Of a stretch of 64,000 nucleotides of DNA, positions 1 through 14,900 are shown piece after piece. The stretch is from Prosapia bicincta (taxonomy: Eukaryota; Arthropoda; Insecta; Hemiptera; Cercopidae). Position 1 is the stretch's first letter; every line of letters starts with the position of its first letter. The stretch spans positions 8,831,501 through 8,895,500 of the forward strand of contig JBAIZL010000376.1 in NCBI GenBank assembly GCA_036971475.1, written 5' to 3'. The notes beneath the pieces are model-generated. The model did not search any database. It was given only the letters and a program-made list of their open reading frames with translations, and was not told where the DNA came from. The position numbers and the translations under genes are program-made.

Positions 1-2960
1 GAAAAAAAATATTGTTTTTTCAAAATTCATGAAAGCGTTGCTAGGCATTTTGAAATGTTGAAAAAATATATTTTTTTCACATTATTCATAACAGCGTTGC
101 TAGGCATTTATAAATGTTGAAAAAATATATTTTTTTCACACTATTCATAATAGCGTTGCTAGGTATTTTGAAATGTTGAAAAAATACATTTTTTTCACAC
201 AATAATTGAAGGCGTTGCTAGGCATTTTAAAATGTTGAGAAAATATATTTTTTTTACAAAATTCATGAAAGCGATGCTAGGCATTTTGAAATGTTGAAAA
301 AATTTATTTTTTTTACAAAATTCATGAAAGCGTTGCTATGCATTTTGAAATGTTGAAAAAATATATTTCTTTACAAAATTCATGAGAGCGTTGCTAGGCA
401 TTTGAAATGTTGAAAAAATATCCTTTTTTTTACAAAATTCGTGAAAGCGTTGCTAGGCATTTTGAAATGTTGAAAAGTATATTTTTTTTCACATTATTCA
501 TAACATCGTTGTTAGGCAATTTGAAATGTTGAAAAAATATATTTTTTTAAGACAATTATTGAAATCATTAATATGCATTTTAAATGTTGAAAAAATATAT
601 TTTTTTTACAAAATTCATGAAAGCGTTGCTAGGCATTTTAAAATGTTGAAAAAATATATTTTTTTTTACAAAATTCATGGAAGCGTTGCTAGGCAATTTG
701 AAATGTTGAAAAAATAAATTTGTTTCACATTATACATAACAGCGTTGCTAGGCATTTTGAAATGTTGAAAAATATATTTTTTTTACAAAATTCATGAAAG
801 CGTTGGAAGGCATTATGAAATGTTGAAAAATAAATTTGTTTTCAAAATTCATGAAAGCGTTGCTACGCATTTCGAAATGTTGAAAAAAAATATTGTTTTT
901 TCAAAATTCATGAAAGCGTTGCTAGGCATTTTGAAATGTTGAAAAAATATATTTTTTTCACATTATTCATAACAGCGTTGCTAGGCATTTATAAATGTTG
1001 AAAAAATATATTTTTTTCACACTATTCATAATAGCGTTGCTAGGTATTTTGAAATGTTGAAAAAATACATTTTTTTCACACAATAATTGAAGGCGTTGCT
1101 AGGCATTTTAAAATGTTGAGAAAATATATTTTTTTTACAAAATTCATGAAAGCGATGCTAGGCATTTTGAAATGTTGAAAAAATATATTTTTTTTACAAA
1201 ATTCATGAAAGCGTTGCTATGCATTTTGAAATGTTGAAAAAATATATTTCTTTACAAAATTCATGAGAGCGTTGCTAGGCATTTGAAATGTTGAAAAAAT
1301 ATCCTTTTTTTTACAAAATTCGTGAAAGCGTTGCTAGGCATTTTGAAATGTTGAAAAGTATATTTTTTTTCACATTATTCATAACATCGTTGTTAGGCAA
1401 TTTGAAATGTTGAAAAAATATATTTTTTTAAGACAATTATTGAAATCATTAATATGCATTTTAAATGTTGAAAAAATATATTTTTTTTACAAAATTCATG
1501 AAAGCGTTGCTAGGCATTTTAAAATGTTGAAAAAATATATTTTTTTTTACAAAATTCATGGAAGCGTTGCTAGGCAATTTGAAATGTTGAAAAAATAAAT
1601 TTGTTTCACATTATACATAACAGCGTTGCTAGGCATTTTGAAATGTTGAAAAATATATTTTTTTTACAAAATTCATGAAAGCGTTGGAAGGCATTATGAA
1701 ATGTTGAAAAATAAATTTGTTTTCAAAATTCATGAAAGCGTTGCTACGCATTTCGAAATGTTGAAAAAATATATTGTTTTTTCAAAATTCATGAAAGCGT
1801 TGCTAGGCATTTTGAAATGTTGAAAAAATATATTTTTTTCACATTATTCATAACAGCGTTGCTAGGCATTTATAAATGTTGAAAAAATATATTTTTTTCA
1901 CACTATTCATAATAGCGTTGCTAGGTATTTTGAAATGTTGAAAAAATACATTTTTTTCACACAATAATTGAAGGCGTTGCTAGGCATTTTAAAATGTTGA
2001 GAAAATATATTTTTTTTACAAAATTCATGAAAGCGATGCTAGGCATTTTGAAATGTTGAAAAAATATATTTTTTTTACAAAATTCATGAAAGCGTTGCTA
2101 TGCATTTTGAAATGTTGAAAAAATATATTTCTTTACAAAATTCATGAGAGCGTTGCTAGGCATTTTGAAATGTTGAAAAAATATTTTTTTTTTACAAAAT
2201 TCGTGAAAGCGTTGCTAGGCATTTTGAAATGTTGAAAAGTATATTTTTTTTCACATTATTCATAACATCGTTGTTAGGCAATTTGAAATGTTGAAAAAAT
2301 ATATTTTTTTAAGACAATTATTGAAATCATTAATATGCATTTTAAATGTTGAAAAAATATATTTTTTTTACAAAATTCATGAAAGCGTTGCTAGGCATTT
2401 TAAAATGTTGAAAAAATATATTTTTTTTTACAAAATTCATGGAAGCGTTGCTAGGCAATTTGAAATGTTGAAAAAATAAATTTGTTTCTCATTATACATA
2501 ACAGCGTTGCTAGGCATTTTGAAATGTTGAAAAATATATTTTTTTTACAAAATTCATGAAAGCGTTGCAAGGCATTATGAAATGTTGAAAAATAAATTTG
2601 TTTTCAAAATTCATGAAAGCGTTGCTACGCATTTCGAAATGTTGAAAAAATATATTGTTTTTTCAAAATTCATGAAAGCGTTGCTAGGCATTTTGAAATG
2701 TTGAAAAAATGTATTTTTTTCTCATTATTCATAACAGCGTTGCTAGGCATTTATAAATATTGAAAAAATATATTTTTTTCACACTATTCATAATAGCGTT
2801 GCTAGGTATTTTGAAATGTTGAAAAAATACATTTTTTTCACACAATAATTGAAGGCGTTGCTAGGCATTTTAAAATGTTGAGAAAATATATTTTTTTTAC
2901 AAAATTCATGAAAGCGATGCTAGGCATTTTGAAATGTTGAAAAAATATACTTTTTTTACA
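1..2960. repeat. Higher-order repeat of 881 bp (15 monomers), ~3.3 copies
   Basis: The sequence repeats with a period of exactly 881 bp. Copies start at 1, 882, 1763 and 2644, the last breaking off near 2950. Copies are nearly identical: differences are single substitutions (301 region versus 1182) and a compensating pair of 1 bp indels in the third copy near 2160-2190. 881 bp is 15 monomers. High identity between copies beside diverged monomers within a copy is the signature of recent amplification of a multi-monomer unit. The array continues past the left edge of the window, so the copy number is a minimum. Confidence 0.95.
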
Positions 2961-3699
2961 AAATTCGTGAAAGCGTTGCTAGGCAATATGAAATGTTTAA
3001 AAAATAACTTTTTTTCACAATATTCATAAAAGCATTGCTAGGCATTTTGAAATGTGGAAAAATATATTTTGTTTACCAAATTCATGAAAGCGTTGCTAGG
3101 CTATTTGAAATTTTGAAAAAATATATTTTTTTTACAAAACTCATGAAAGCGTTGCTAGGCATTTTGAAATGAAAAAATATATATATTGTTTACCAAATTC
3201 ATGAAAGCGTTGCTAGGCATTTTGAAATTTTAAAAAAATATATTGTTTTACAAAATTCATGAAAGCGTTTCTAGGCATTTTGAAATGTTGAAAAAATATA
3301 TTTTTTTCAAACAGTTCATGAAAGCGTTGCTAGGCATTTTTAATTGTGGAAGAAATATATTTGATTTACCAAATTCATGAAGCGTTGCTAGGCATTTTGA
3401 AAAAATATATTTTTTTTACAAAATTCATTAAAGCGTTGCTAGGAATTTTGATATGTTGAAAAAATATATTTTTTTCACATTATTCATAACAGCGTTGCTA
3501 GGCATTTAGAAATGTTGAAAAAATATATTTTATAAACAAAATTATTGAGAGCGTTGCTAGGCATTTTAAAATGTTGAAAAAATATGTATTTTTTGTGTGA
3601 AAGCGTTGCTATGCATTTTGAAATGTTGAAAAAATAAATTTTTTTTACAAAATTCATGGAAGCGTTGCTAGGCATTTTGAAATGTTGAAAAAATATATT

Positions 3700-6600
3700 T
3701 TTTTCACAAAAATTCATGAAAGCGTTGCTAGGCATTTAGAAATGTTGAAAAAATATTTTTTTACCCAAAATTAATGAGAGCGTTGCTAGGCATTTGAAAA
3801 TATTGAAAAAATATGTTTTTTTTACAAAATTCATGAAAGCGTTACTAGGCATTTAGAAATGTTGAAAAAATATATTTTTTTTTACAAAATTCATGAAAGC
3901 GTTGCTAGGCATTTTGAAATGTTGAAAAAATAAACTTCTTTCTGCAAATTTCGTGAAAGCGTAGATAGGCAAGATGAAATCTTGAAAAAATATATTTTGT
4001 TTACCAAATTCATGGAAGCGTTGCTAGGCATTTTAAAATGTTAAAAAAAATATATTTTTTTTTACAAAACTCATGAAAGCGTTGCTAGGCATTTTGAAAT
4101 GTTGAAAAATATATTTTTTTTCAAAATTCATTAAAGCGTTGCTAGGCATTAAGAAATGTTTAAAAAATATATTTTTTACACAAAATTATTGAGAGCGTTG
4201 CTAGGCATTTTAAAATATTGAAAAAATATGTTTTTTTTACAAAATTCATGAAAGCGTTGCTATGCATTTTGAAATGTTGAAAAAATATATTTTTTTTAAA
4301 AATTCATGAAAGCGTTGTTAGGCATTTTGAAATGTTGAAAAAATAAACTTTTTTCTGCAAATTTCGTGAAAGCGTAGATAGGCAATATGAAATCTTGCAA
4401 AAATATATTTTGTTTACCAAATTCATGGAAGCGTTGCTAGGCATTTTGAAATGTTTAAAAAATATATTTTTTTTTACAAAACTCATGAAAGCGTTGCTAG
4501 GCATTTTGAAATGTTGAAAAATATATTTTTTTTCAAAATTCATGAAAGCGTTGCTAGGCATTTAGAAATGTTGAAAAAATATATTTTTTACACAAAATTA
4601 TTGAGAGCGTTGCTAGGCATTTTTAAATGTTGATAAAATATATTTTTCTACAAATTTATGGAAGCGTTGCTAGGCATTTTGAAATGTTAAAAAAATATAT
4701 TTTTTTTACAAAATTCATGAAAGCGTTGCTAGGCATTATGAAATGTTGAAAAAATAAATTTGTATCACATTATACATAACAGCGTTGCTAGGCATTTTGA
4801 AATGTTGAAAAAATATATTTTTTTTACAAAATTCATGAAAGCGTTGCTATGCATTTTGAAATGTTGAAAAAATATAGTTTTTTTTACAAAATTCATGAGA
4901 GCGTCGCTAGGCATTTTGATATGTTGAAAAAATATACTTGTTTTTACAAAATTCGTGAAAGCGTTGCTAGGCAATATGAAATGAAAAAAAAATAAATTTT
5001 TTTCACAATATTCATAAAAGCGTTGCTAGGCATTATGAAATGTGGAAAAAATATATTTTGTTTACCAAATTCATGGAACCGTTGCTAGTCATTTTGAAAT
5101 GTTGAAAAGATATACTATTTTTACAAAATTCGTGAAAGCGTTGCTAGGTATTTTGAAATGTTGAAAAAATATATTTTTTTTACAAAATTCATAAAAGCGT
5201 TGCTAGGCATTTTGAAATGTTGAAAAAGTATATTTTTTTCACATTTTTCATAACAGCGTTGCTAAGCCGTTAGAAATGTTGAAAAAATATATATCTTTTT
5301 CACACAATTCATGAAAGCGTTGCTAGGCATTTAGAAATGTTGAAAAAATATTTTTTTTACACAAAATTAATGAGAGCGTTGCTAGGCATTTTAAAATATT
5401 GAAAAAATATGTTTTTTTTACAAAATTCATGAAAGCGTTACTAGGCATTTAGAAATGTTGAAAAAATATATATTTTTCACACAATTCATGAAAGCGTTGC
5501 TATGCATTTTGAAATGTTGAAAAAATATATTTTTTTTACAAAATTCATGAAAGCGTTGCTAGGCATTTTGAAATGTTGAAAAAATAAACTTTTTTCTGCA
5601 AATTTCGTGAAAGCGTAGATAGGCAATATGAAATCTTGAAAAAATATATTTTGTTTACCAAATTCATGGAAGCGTTGCTAGGCATTTTAAAATGTTAAAA
5701 AAATATATTTTTTTTTACAAAACTCATGAAAGCGTTGCTAGCCATTTTAAAATGTTGAAAAATATATTTTTTTTCAAAATTCATGAAAGCGTTGCTGGGC
5801 ATTTAGAAATGTTGAAAAAATATATTTTTTACACAAAATTATTGAGAGCGTTGCTAGGCATTTTTAAATGTTGATAAAATATATTTTTCTACAAATTTAT
5901 GAAAGCGTTGCTAGGCATTTTGAAATGTTAAAAATATATATTTTTTTTACAAAATTCATGAAAGCGTTGCTAGGGATTTTGAAATGTTGAAAAATTATAT
6001 TTTTTTTACAAAATTCATGAAAGCGTTGTTAGGCATTTTGAAATGTTGAAAAAATAAACTTTTTTCTGCAAATTTCGTGAAAGCGTAGATAGGCAATATG
6101 AAATCTTGAAAAAATATATTTTGTTTACCAAATTCATGGAAGCGTTGCTAGGCATTTTGAAATGTTTAAAAAATATATTTTTTTTTACAAAACTCATGAA
6201 AGCGTTGCTAGGCATTTTGAAATGTTGAAAAATATTATTTTTTTCAAAATTCATGAAAGCGTTGCTAGGCATTTAGAAATGTTGAAAAAATATATTTTTT
6301 ACACAAAATTATTGAGAGCGTTGCTAGGCATTTTTAAATGTTGATAAAATATATTTTTCTACAAATTTATGAAAGCGTTGCTAGGCATTTTGAAATGTTA
6401 AAAAAAATATATTTTTTTTACAAAATTCATGAAAGCGTTGCTAGGCATTATGAAATGTTGAAAAAATAAATTTGTATCACATTATACATAACAGCGTTGC
6501 TAGGCATTTTGAAATGTTGAAAAAATATATTTTTTTTACAAAATTCATGCAAGCGTTGCTATGCATTTTGAAATGTTGAAAAAATATATTTTTTTTACCA

Positions 6601-8700
6601 AATTCATGAGAGCGTCGCTAGGCATTTTGATATGTTGAAAAAATATACTTGTTTTTACAAAATTCGTGAAAGCGTTGCTAGGCAATATGAAATGAAAAAA
6701 AAATAAATTTTTTTCACAATATTCATAAAAGCGTTGCTAGGCATTTTGAAATGTGGAAAAAATATCTATTTTGTTTACCAAATTCATGGAACCGTTGCTA
6801 GTCATTTTGAAATGTTGAAAAAATATACTTTTTTTACAAAATTCGTAAAAGCGTTGCTAGGCATTTTGAAATGTTGAAAAAATATATTTTTTTCACAAAA
6901 TTCATGAAAGCGTTGCTAGGCATTTTGAAATGTTGAAAAAGTATATTTTTTTCACATTTTTCATAACAGCGCTGCTAAACATTTAGAAAAGTTGAAAAAA
7001 TATATATCTTTTTCACACAATTCATGAAAGCGTTGCTAGGCATTTAGAAATGTTGAAAAAATATTTTTTTTACACAAAATTAATGAGAGCGTTGCTAGGC
7101 ATTTTAAAATATTGAAAAAATATGTTTTTTTTACAAAATTCATGAAAGCGTTACTAGGCATTTAGAAATGTTGAAAAAATATATTTTTTTCACACAATTC
7201 ATGAAAGCGTTGCTATGCATTTTGAAATGTTGAAAAAATATATTTTTTTTACAAAATTCATGAAAGCGTTGCTAGGCATTTTGAAATGTTGAAAAAATAA
7301 ACTTTTTTCTGCAAATTTCGTGAAAGCGTAGATAGGCAATATGAAATCTTGAAAAAATATATTTTGTTTACCAAATTCATGGAAGCGTTGCTAGGCATTT
7401 TAAAATGTTAAAAAAATATATTTTTTTTTACAAAACTCATGAAAGCGTTGCTAGGCATTTTGAAATGTTGAAAAATATATTTTTTTTCAAAATTCATGAA
7501 AGCGTTGCTAGGCATTTAGAAATGTTGAAAAAATTTATTTTTTACACAAAATTATTGAGAGCGTTGCTAGGCATTTTTAAATGTTGATAAAATATATTTT
7601 TCTACAAATTTATGAAAGCGTTGCTAGACATTTTGAAATGTTAAAAAAATATATTTTTTTTACAAAATTCATGAAAGCGTTGCTAGGCATTTTGAAATGT
7701 TGAAAAAATATATTTTTTTTACAAAATTCATGAAAGCGTTGCTAGGCATTTTGAAATGTTGAAAAAATATATTTTTTTTACAAAATTCATGAAAGCGTTG
7801 CTAGGCATTTTGAAATGTTGAAAAATATATTTTTTTTCAAAATTCATGAAAGCGTTGCTAGGCATTTAGAAATGTTGAAAAAATATATTTTTTACACAAA
7901 ATTATTGAGAGCGTTGCTAGGCATTTTTAAATGTTGATAAAATATATTTTTCTACAAATTTATGAAAGCGTTGCTAGGCATTTTGAAATGTTAAAAAAAT
8001 ATATTTTTTTTACAAAATTCATGAAAGCGTTGCTAGGCATTATGAAATGTTGAAAAAATACATTTGTATCACATTATACATAACAGCGTTGCTAGGCATT
8101 TTGAAATGTTGAAAAAATATATTTTTTCAAATTATTCATAACAGCGTTGCTAGGCATTTAGAAATGTTGAAAAAATATATTTTTTTCACACAATTCATGA
8201 AAGCGTTGCTAGGCATTTTGAAATGTGGAAAAAATATATTTTTTTTACCAAATTCATTAAAGCATTGCTAGTCATTTTGAAATGTGGAAAAAATATATAT
8301 TGTTTACCAAATTCATGAAAGCGTTGCTTGGCATTTTGAAATGTTGAAAAAATAAACTTTTTTCTGCAAATTTCGTGAAAGCGTAGATAGGCAATATGAA
8401 ATCTTGAAAAAATATATTTTGTTTACCAAATTCATGGAAGCGTTGCTAGGCATTTTGAAATGTTTAAAAAATATATTTTTTTTTTACAAAACTCATGAAA
8501 GCGTTGCTAGGCATTTTGAAATGTTGAAAAAATATATTTTTTACACAAAATTATTGAGAGCGTTGCTAGGCATTTTTAAATGTTGATAAAATATATTTTT
8601 CTACAAATTTATGAAAGCGTTGCTAGGCATTTTGAAATGTAAAAAAATATATTTTTTTTACAAAATTCATGAAAGCGTTGCTAGGCATTATGAAATGTAA
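3700..8700. repeat. Higher-order repeat of ~1711 bp (29 monomers)
   Basis: Matching multi-monomer blocks recur at about 1711 bp (4451 and 6162, 4304 and 6015, 4741 and 6452) and 1712-1713 bp (5338 and 7050, 5692 and 7405). 1711 bp is 29 monomers. A further related block near 3743 lies about 1595 bp from its partner, and shorter local duplications occur near 7680-8000, so this domain shows unequal-exchange variants rather than clean tandem copies. Edges are approximate. Confidence 0.85.
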
Positions 8701-8989
8701 AAGAATAAATTTGTATCACATTATACATAACAGCGTTGCTAGGCATATTGAAATGTTGAAAAAATATATTTTTTTTACAAAATTCATGAAAGCGTTGGTA
8801 TGCATTTTGAAATGTTGAAAAAATATAGTTATTTTTACAAAATTCATGAGAGCGTTGCTAGGCATTTTGAAATGTTGAAAAAATATACTTGTTTTTACAA
8901 AATTCGTGAAAGCGTTGCTAGGCAATATGAAATGAAAAAATAATAAATTTTTTTCACAATATTTATAAAAGCGTTGCTAGGCATTTTGA

Positions 8990-11900
8990 AATGTGGAAAA
9001 AATATATTTTGTTTACCAAATTCATGGAACCGTTGCTAGTCATTTTGAAATGTTGAAAAAATATACTTTTTTTTACAAAATTCGTGAAAGCGTTGCTAGA
9101 CATTTTGAAATGTTGAAAAAGTATATTTTTTTCACATTATTCATAACATCGTTGTTAGGCAATTTGAAATGTTGAAAAAATATGTTTTTTTAAGACAATT
9201 ATTGAAAGCATTAATATGCATTTTAAATGTTGAAAAAATATATTTTTTTTACAAAATTCATGAAAGCGTTGCTAGGCATTTTGAAATGTTGAAAAAATAT
9301 ATATTTTTCACATTATTCATAACTGCGTTGCTAGGCATTTTAAGATGTTGAAAAAATATATTTTTTTTACAAAATTCATGAATGCGTTGCTAGGCATTTT
9401 TAAATGTTGAAAAATATATTTGTTTCACATTACACATAACAGCGTTGCTAGGCATTTTCAAATGTTGAAAAAATAAATTTGTTTCACATTATCCATAACA
9501 GCGTTGCTAGGCATTTTGAAATGTTGAAAAAATATATTTTTTTTACAAAATTCATGAAAGCGTTGCAAGGCATAATGAAATGTTGAAAAATAAATTTGTT
9601 TTCAAAATTCATGAAAGCGTTGCTACGCTTTTCGAAATGTTGAAAAAATATATTGTTTTTTTAAAATTCATGAAAGCGTTGCTAGGCATTTTGCAATGTT
9701 GTAAAAATATATTTTTTTCAAATTATTCATAACAGCGTTGCTAGGCAATTAGAAATGTTGAAAAAATATATTTTTTTTCACACAATTCATGAAAGCGTTG
9801 CTAGGCATTTTGAAATGTGGAAAAAATATATTTTTTTTACCAAATTCATTAAAGCATTGCTAGTCATTTTGAAATGTGGAAAAAATATATATTGTTTATC
9901 AAATTCATGAAAGCGTTGCTAGGCATTTTGAAATTTTGAAAAAATATATATTTTTCAAACTATTCATAACAGCGTTGCTAGGTATTTTGAAATGTTGAAA
10001 AAATACATTTTTTTCACACAATAATTGAAGGCGTTGCTAGGCATTTTAAAATATTGAAAAAATATATTTTTTTTACAAAATTCATGAAAGCGTTGCTAGG
10101 CATTTTGAAATGTTGAAAAAATATACTTTTTTTACAAAATTCGTGAAAGCGTTGCTAGGCAATATGAAATGTTTAAAAAGTAAATTTTTTTCACAATATT
10201 CATAAAAGCGTTGCTAGGCATTTTGAAATGTGGAAAAATATATTTTGTTTACCAAATTCATGAAAGCGTTGCTAGGCATATTGAAATGTTGAAAAAATAT
10301 ATTTTTTTTACAAAACTCATGAAAGCGTTGCTAGGCATTTTGAAATGAAAAAAATATATATATATTGTTTACCAAATTCATGAAAGCGTTGCTAGTCATT
10401 TCGAAATTTTAAAAGATTATATTGTTTTACAAAATTCATGAAAGCGTTTCTAGGCATTTTGAAATGTTGAAAAAATATATTTTTTTCACACAGTTCATGA
10501 AAGCGTTGCTTTGCATTTTTAATTGTGGAAGAAATATATTTTATTTACCAAATTCATGAAGCGTTGCTAGGCATTTTGAAAAAATATATTTTTTTTACAA
10601 AATTCATTAAAGCGTTGCTAGGAATTTTGATATGTTGAAAAAATATATTTTTTTCACATAATTCATAACAGCGTTGCTAGGCATTTAGAAATGTTGAAAA
10701 AATATATTTTATAAACAAAATTATTGAGAGCGTTGCTAGGCATTTTAAAATGTTGAAAAAATATATATTTTTTTTTTTAAATTCATGGAAGCGTTGCTAG
10801 GCATTTTGAAATGTGGAAAAAATATACTTTTTTTACAAAATTCGTGAAAGCGTTGCTAGGCAATATGAAATGTTGAAAAAATATATTTTTTACACACAAT
10901 TATTGAAAGCATTGCTAGGCATTTTAAATGTTGAAAAAATATATTTTTTTTACAAAATTCATGAAAGCGTTGCTAGGCATTATGGAATATTGAAAAAATA
11001 AATTTGTTTCACATTATACATAACAGCGTTGCAAGGCATTTTGAATTGTTGAAAAAATATATTTTTTCACACAATTATTGAAAGCATTGCTAGGCATTTT
11101 AAATGTTGAAAAAATATATTTTTTTTACAAAATTCATGAAAGCGTTGCTAGGCATTTTGAAATATTGAAAAAATATATTTTTTTCAAAATTCATGAAAGC
11201 GTTGCTAGGCATTTTGAAATGTGGAAAAATATATATTGTTTACCAAATTCATGAAAGCGTTGCTAGGCATTTTGAAATGTTGACAAAATATATTTTTTTT
11301 ACAAAACTCATGAAAGCGTTGCTAGGCATTTTGAAATGAGAAATATATATATATATATTGTTTACCAAATTCATGAAAACGTTTCTAGGCATTTTGAAAT
11401 GTTGAAAAATTATATTTTTCTCACACAGTTCATGAAAGCGTTGCTAGACATTTTTAATTGTGGAAGAAATATATTTTATTTACCAAATTCATGAAGCGTT
11501 GCTAGGCATTTTGAAAAAATATTTTTTTTTTACAAAATTCATTAAAGCGTTGCTAGGAATTTTGATATGTTGAGAAAATATATTTTTTTCACATTATTCA
11601 TAACAGCGTTGCTAGGCATTTAGAAATGTTGAAAAAATATATTTTTCACAAAATTCATGAAAGCGTTGCTAGGCATTTTGAAATGTGGAAAAAATATATT
11701 TTTTTTTACCAAATTCATTAAAGCATTGCTAGTCATTTCGAAATGTGGAAAAAATATATATTGTTTACCAAATTCATGAAAGCGTTGCTAGGCATTTTGA
11801 AATGTTGAAAAATTATATATTTTTCACACTGTTCTTAATAGCGATGCTAGGCATTTTGAAATGAGAAAAAAATATACATTGTTTACAAAATTCATGAAAG

Positions 11901-14900
11901 AGTAGCAAGGCATTTTGAAATTTTTAAAAAAAAAATTTTTTTTTTTAAATTTATGAAAGCGTTTCTAGTCATTATGAAATGTTGAAAAATATATTTTCTT
12001 CACATTATTCATAACAGAGTTGCTAGGCATTTAGAAATGTTCAAAAAATATATCTTTTTTACAAAATTCATGAAAGCGTTGCTAGGCATTTTGAAGTGTG
12101 GAAAAAATATATATTGTTCACCAAATTCATGAAAGCGTTGCTAGGCATTTTGAAATGTTGAAAAAATATATTTTTTTTACAAAACTCAAGAAAGCGTTGC
12201 TAGGCATTTTGAAATGAGAAAAAAATATATATTGTTTACCAAATTCATGAAAGAGCAACTCTTGGCATTTTGAAATTTTGAAAAAATATATTTTTTTTAC
12301 AAAATCCATGAAAGCGTTTCTAGGCATTTTGAAATGTTGAAAAAATATATATCTTTTTCACACAATTCATGAAAGCGTTGCTAGGCATTTAGAAATGTTG
12401 AAAAAATATATTTTATACACAAAATTATTGAGAGCGTTGCTAGACATTTTAAAATAATGAAAAAACATATTTTTTTCACACAATTCATGAAAGCGTTGCT
12501 AGGCATTTTGAAATATGGGGAAAATATATTTTGTTTACCAAATTCATGAAAGCGTGGCAAGGCATTTTGAAATGTTGAAAACATATACTTGTTTTTACGA
12601 AATTCGTGAAAGAGTTGCTAGGCATTTTGAAATGAAAAAAATATATATATATTGAAATGTTAATATATGAAATGCAATATGAAATGTTAAAAAAATAAAT
12701 TTTTTTCACAATATTCATAAAAGCGTTGCTAGGCATTTTGAAATGTGGAAAAATATATTTTATTTACAAAATTCGTGAAGCGTTGCTAGGCATTATGAAA
12801 TGTTGAAAAAATAAATTTGTTTCACATTATACATAACAGCGTTGCAAGGCAGTTTGAAATGTTGAAATAATATATTTTTTTTACAAAATTCATGAAAGCC
12901 TTGCTATGCATTTTGAAAAGTTGAAAAAATATATTTTTTTTCAAAATTCATGAAAGCGTTGCTAGGCATTTTGAAATGTGGAAAAATATATTTTGTTTAC
13001 CAAATTCACGAAAGCGTTGCTAGGCATTTTGAAATGTTGAAAAAATATTTTTTTTTACAAAACTCATGAAAGCGTTGCTAGGCATTTTGAAATGAAAAAA
13101 ATATATATATATTGTTTACCAAATTCATGAAAGCGTTGCTAGGCATTTTGAAATTTTAAAAAAATATATTGTTTTACAAAATTCATGAAAGCGTTTCTAG
13201 GCATTTTGAAATGTTGGAAAAATATATTTTTTTCACACAGTTCATGAAAGCGTTGCTAGGCATTTTAATTGTGGAAGAAATATATTTTATTTACCAAATT
13301 CATGAAGCGTTGCTAGGCATTTTGAAAAAATATATTTTTTTTACAAAATTCATTAAAGCGTTGCTAGGAATTTTGATATGTTGAAAAAATATATTTTTTT
13401 CACATTATTCATAACAGCGTTGCTATGCATTTAAAAATGTTGAAAAAATATATTTTATAAACAAAATTATTGAGAGCGTTGCTAGGCATTTTAAAATGTT
13501 GAAAAAATATATATTTTTTTTACAAAATTCATGAAAGCGTTGTTAGGCATTTAGAAATGTTGAAAAAATATATTTTTTCACAAAATTCATGAAAGCGTTG
13601 CTAGGCATTTTGAAATGTGGAAAAAAAATATTTTTTTTACCAAATTCATTAAAGCATTGCTAGTCATTTCGAAATGTGGAAAAAATATATATTGTTTACC
13701 AAATTCATGAAAGCGTTGCTAGGCATTTTGAAATTTTGAAAAAATATATATTTTTCACACTATTCATAATAGCGTTGCTAGGTATTTTGAAATGTTGAAA
13801 AAATACATTTTTTCCAGACAATAATTGAAGGCGTTGCTAGGCATTTTAAAATGTTGAAATAATATATTTTTTTCAAAATTCATGAAAGCGTTGCTAGGCA
13901 TTTTGAAATGTTGAAAAAATATATTTTTTTTACCAAATTCATGAAAGCGTTGCTAGGCATTTTGAAGTGTGGAAAAAATATATATTGTTTACCAAATTCA
14001 TGAAAGCGTTGCTAGGCATTTTGAAATGTTGAAAAAATATATTTTTTTTACAAAACTCATGAAAGCGTTGCTAGGCATTTTGAAATGAGAAAAAAATATA
14101 TATTGTTTACCAAATTCATGAAAGCGTTGCTAGGCCATATGAAATGTTGAAAAAATAAATTTGTTTCACATTATACATAACAGCGTTGTTAGGCATTTTG
14201 AAATGTTGAAAAAATATATTTTTTTTACAAAATTCATGAAAGCGTTGCTATGCATTTTGAAATGTTGAAAAAATATATTTTTTTCACAATATTCATAAAA
14301 GCGTTGCTAGGCAATTTGAAATGTTGAAAAAATATATTTTTTTCACACAATTATTGAAAGCATTAATAGGCATTTTAAATGTTGAAAAAATATATTTTTT
14401 TTACAAAATTCATGAAAGCATTGCTAGGCATTTTGAAAGGTTGAAAAAATATATTTTTTTTACAAAACTCATGAAAGCGTTGCTAGGCATTTTTAAATGT
14501 GGAAAAAATATATTTTGTTTACCAAATTCATGAAACGTTGCTAGGCATTTTGAAAAAATATATTTTTTTTACAAAATTCATGAAAGCGTTGCTAGGAATT
14601 TTAAAATGTTGAAAAAATCTATTTTTTTTTACAATATTCATGAAAGCGTTGCTAGGCATTTTGAAATGTTGAAAAAATATATTTTTTTCACATTATTCAT
14701 AACATCGTTGCTAGGCAATTTGAAATGATGAAAAATTAAATTTGGTTCACATTATACATAACAGCGTTGCTAGGCATTTTGAAATGTTGAAAAAATATAT
14801 TTTTTTCACAAAATTCATAAAAGCGTTGCTAGGCATTTTGAAATGTTGCAAAAATTTATTTTTTTCACATTATTCATAACATCGTTGCTAGGCAATTTGA

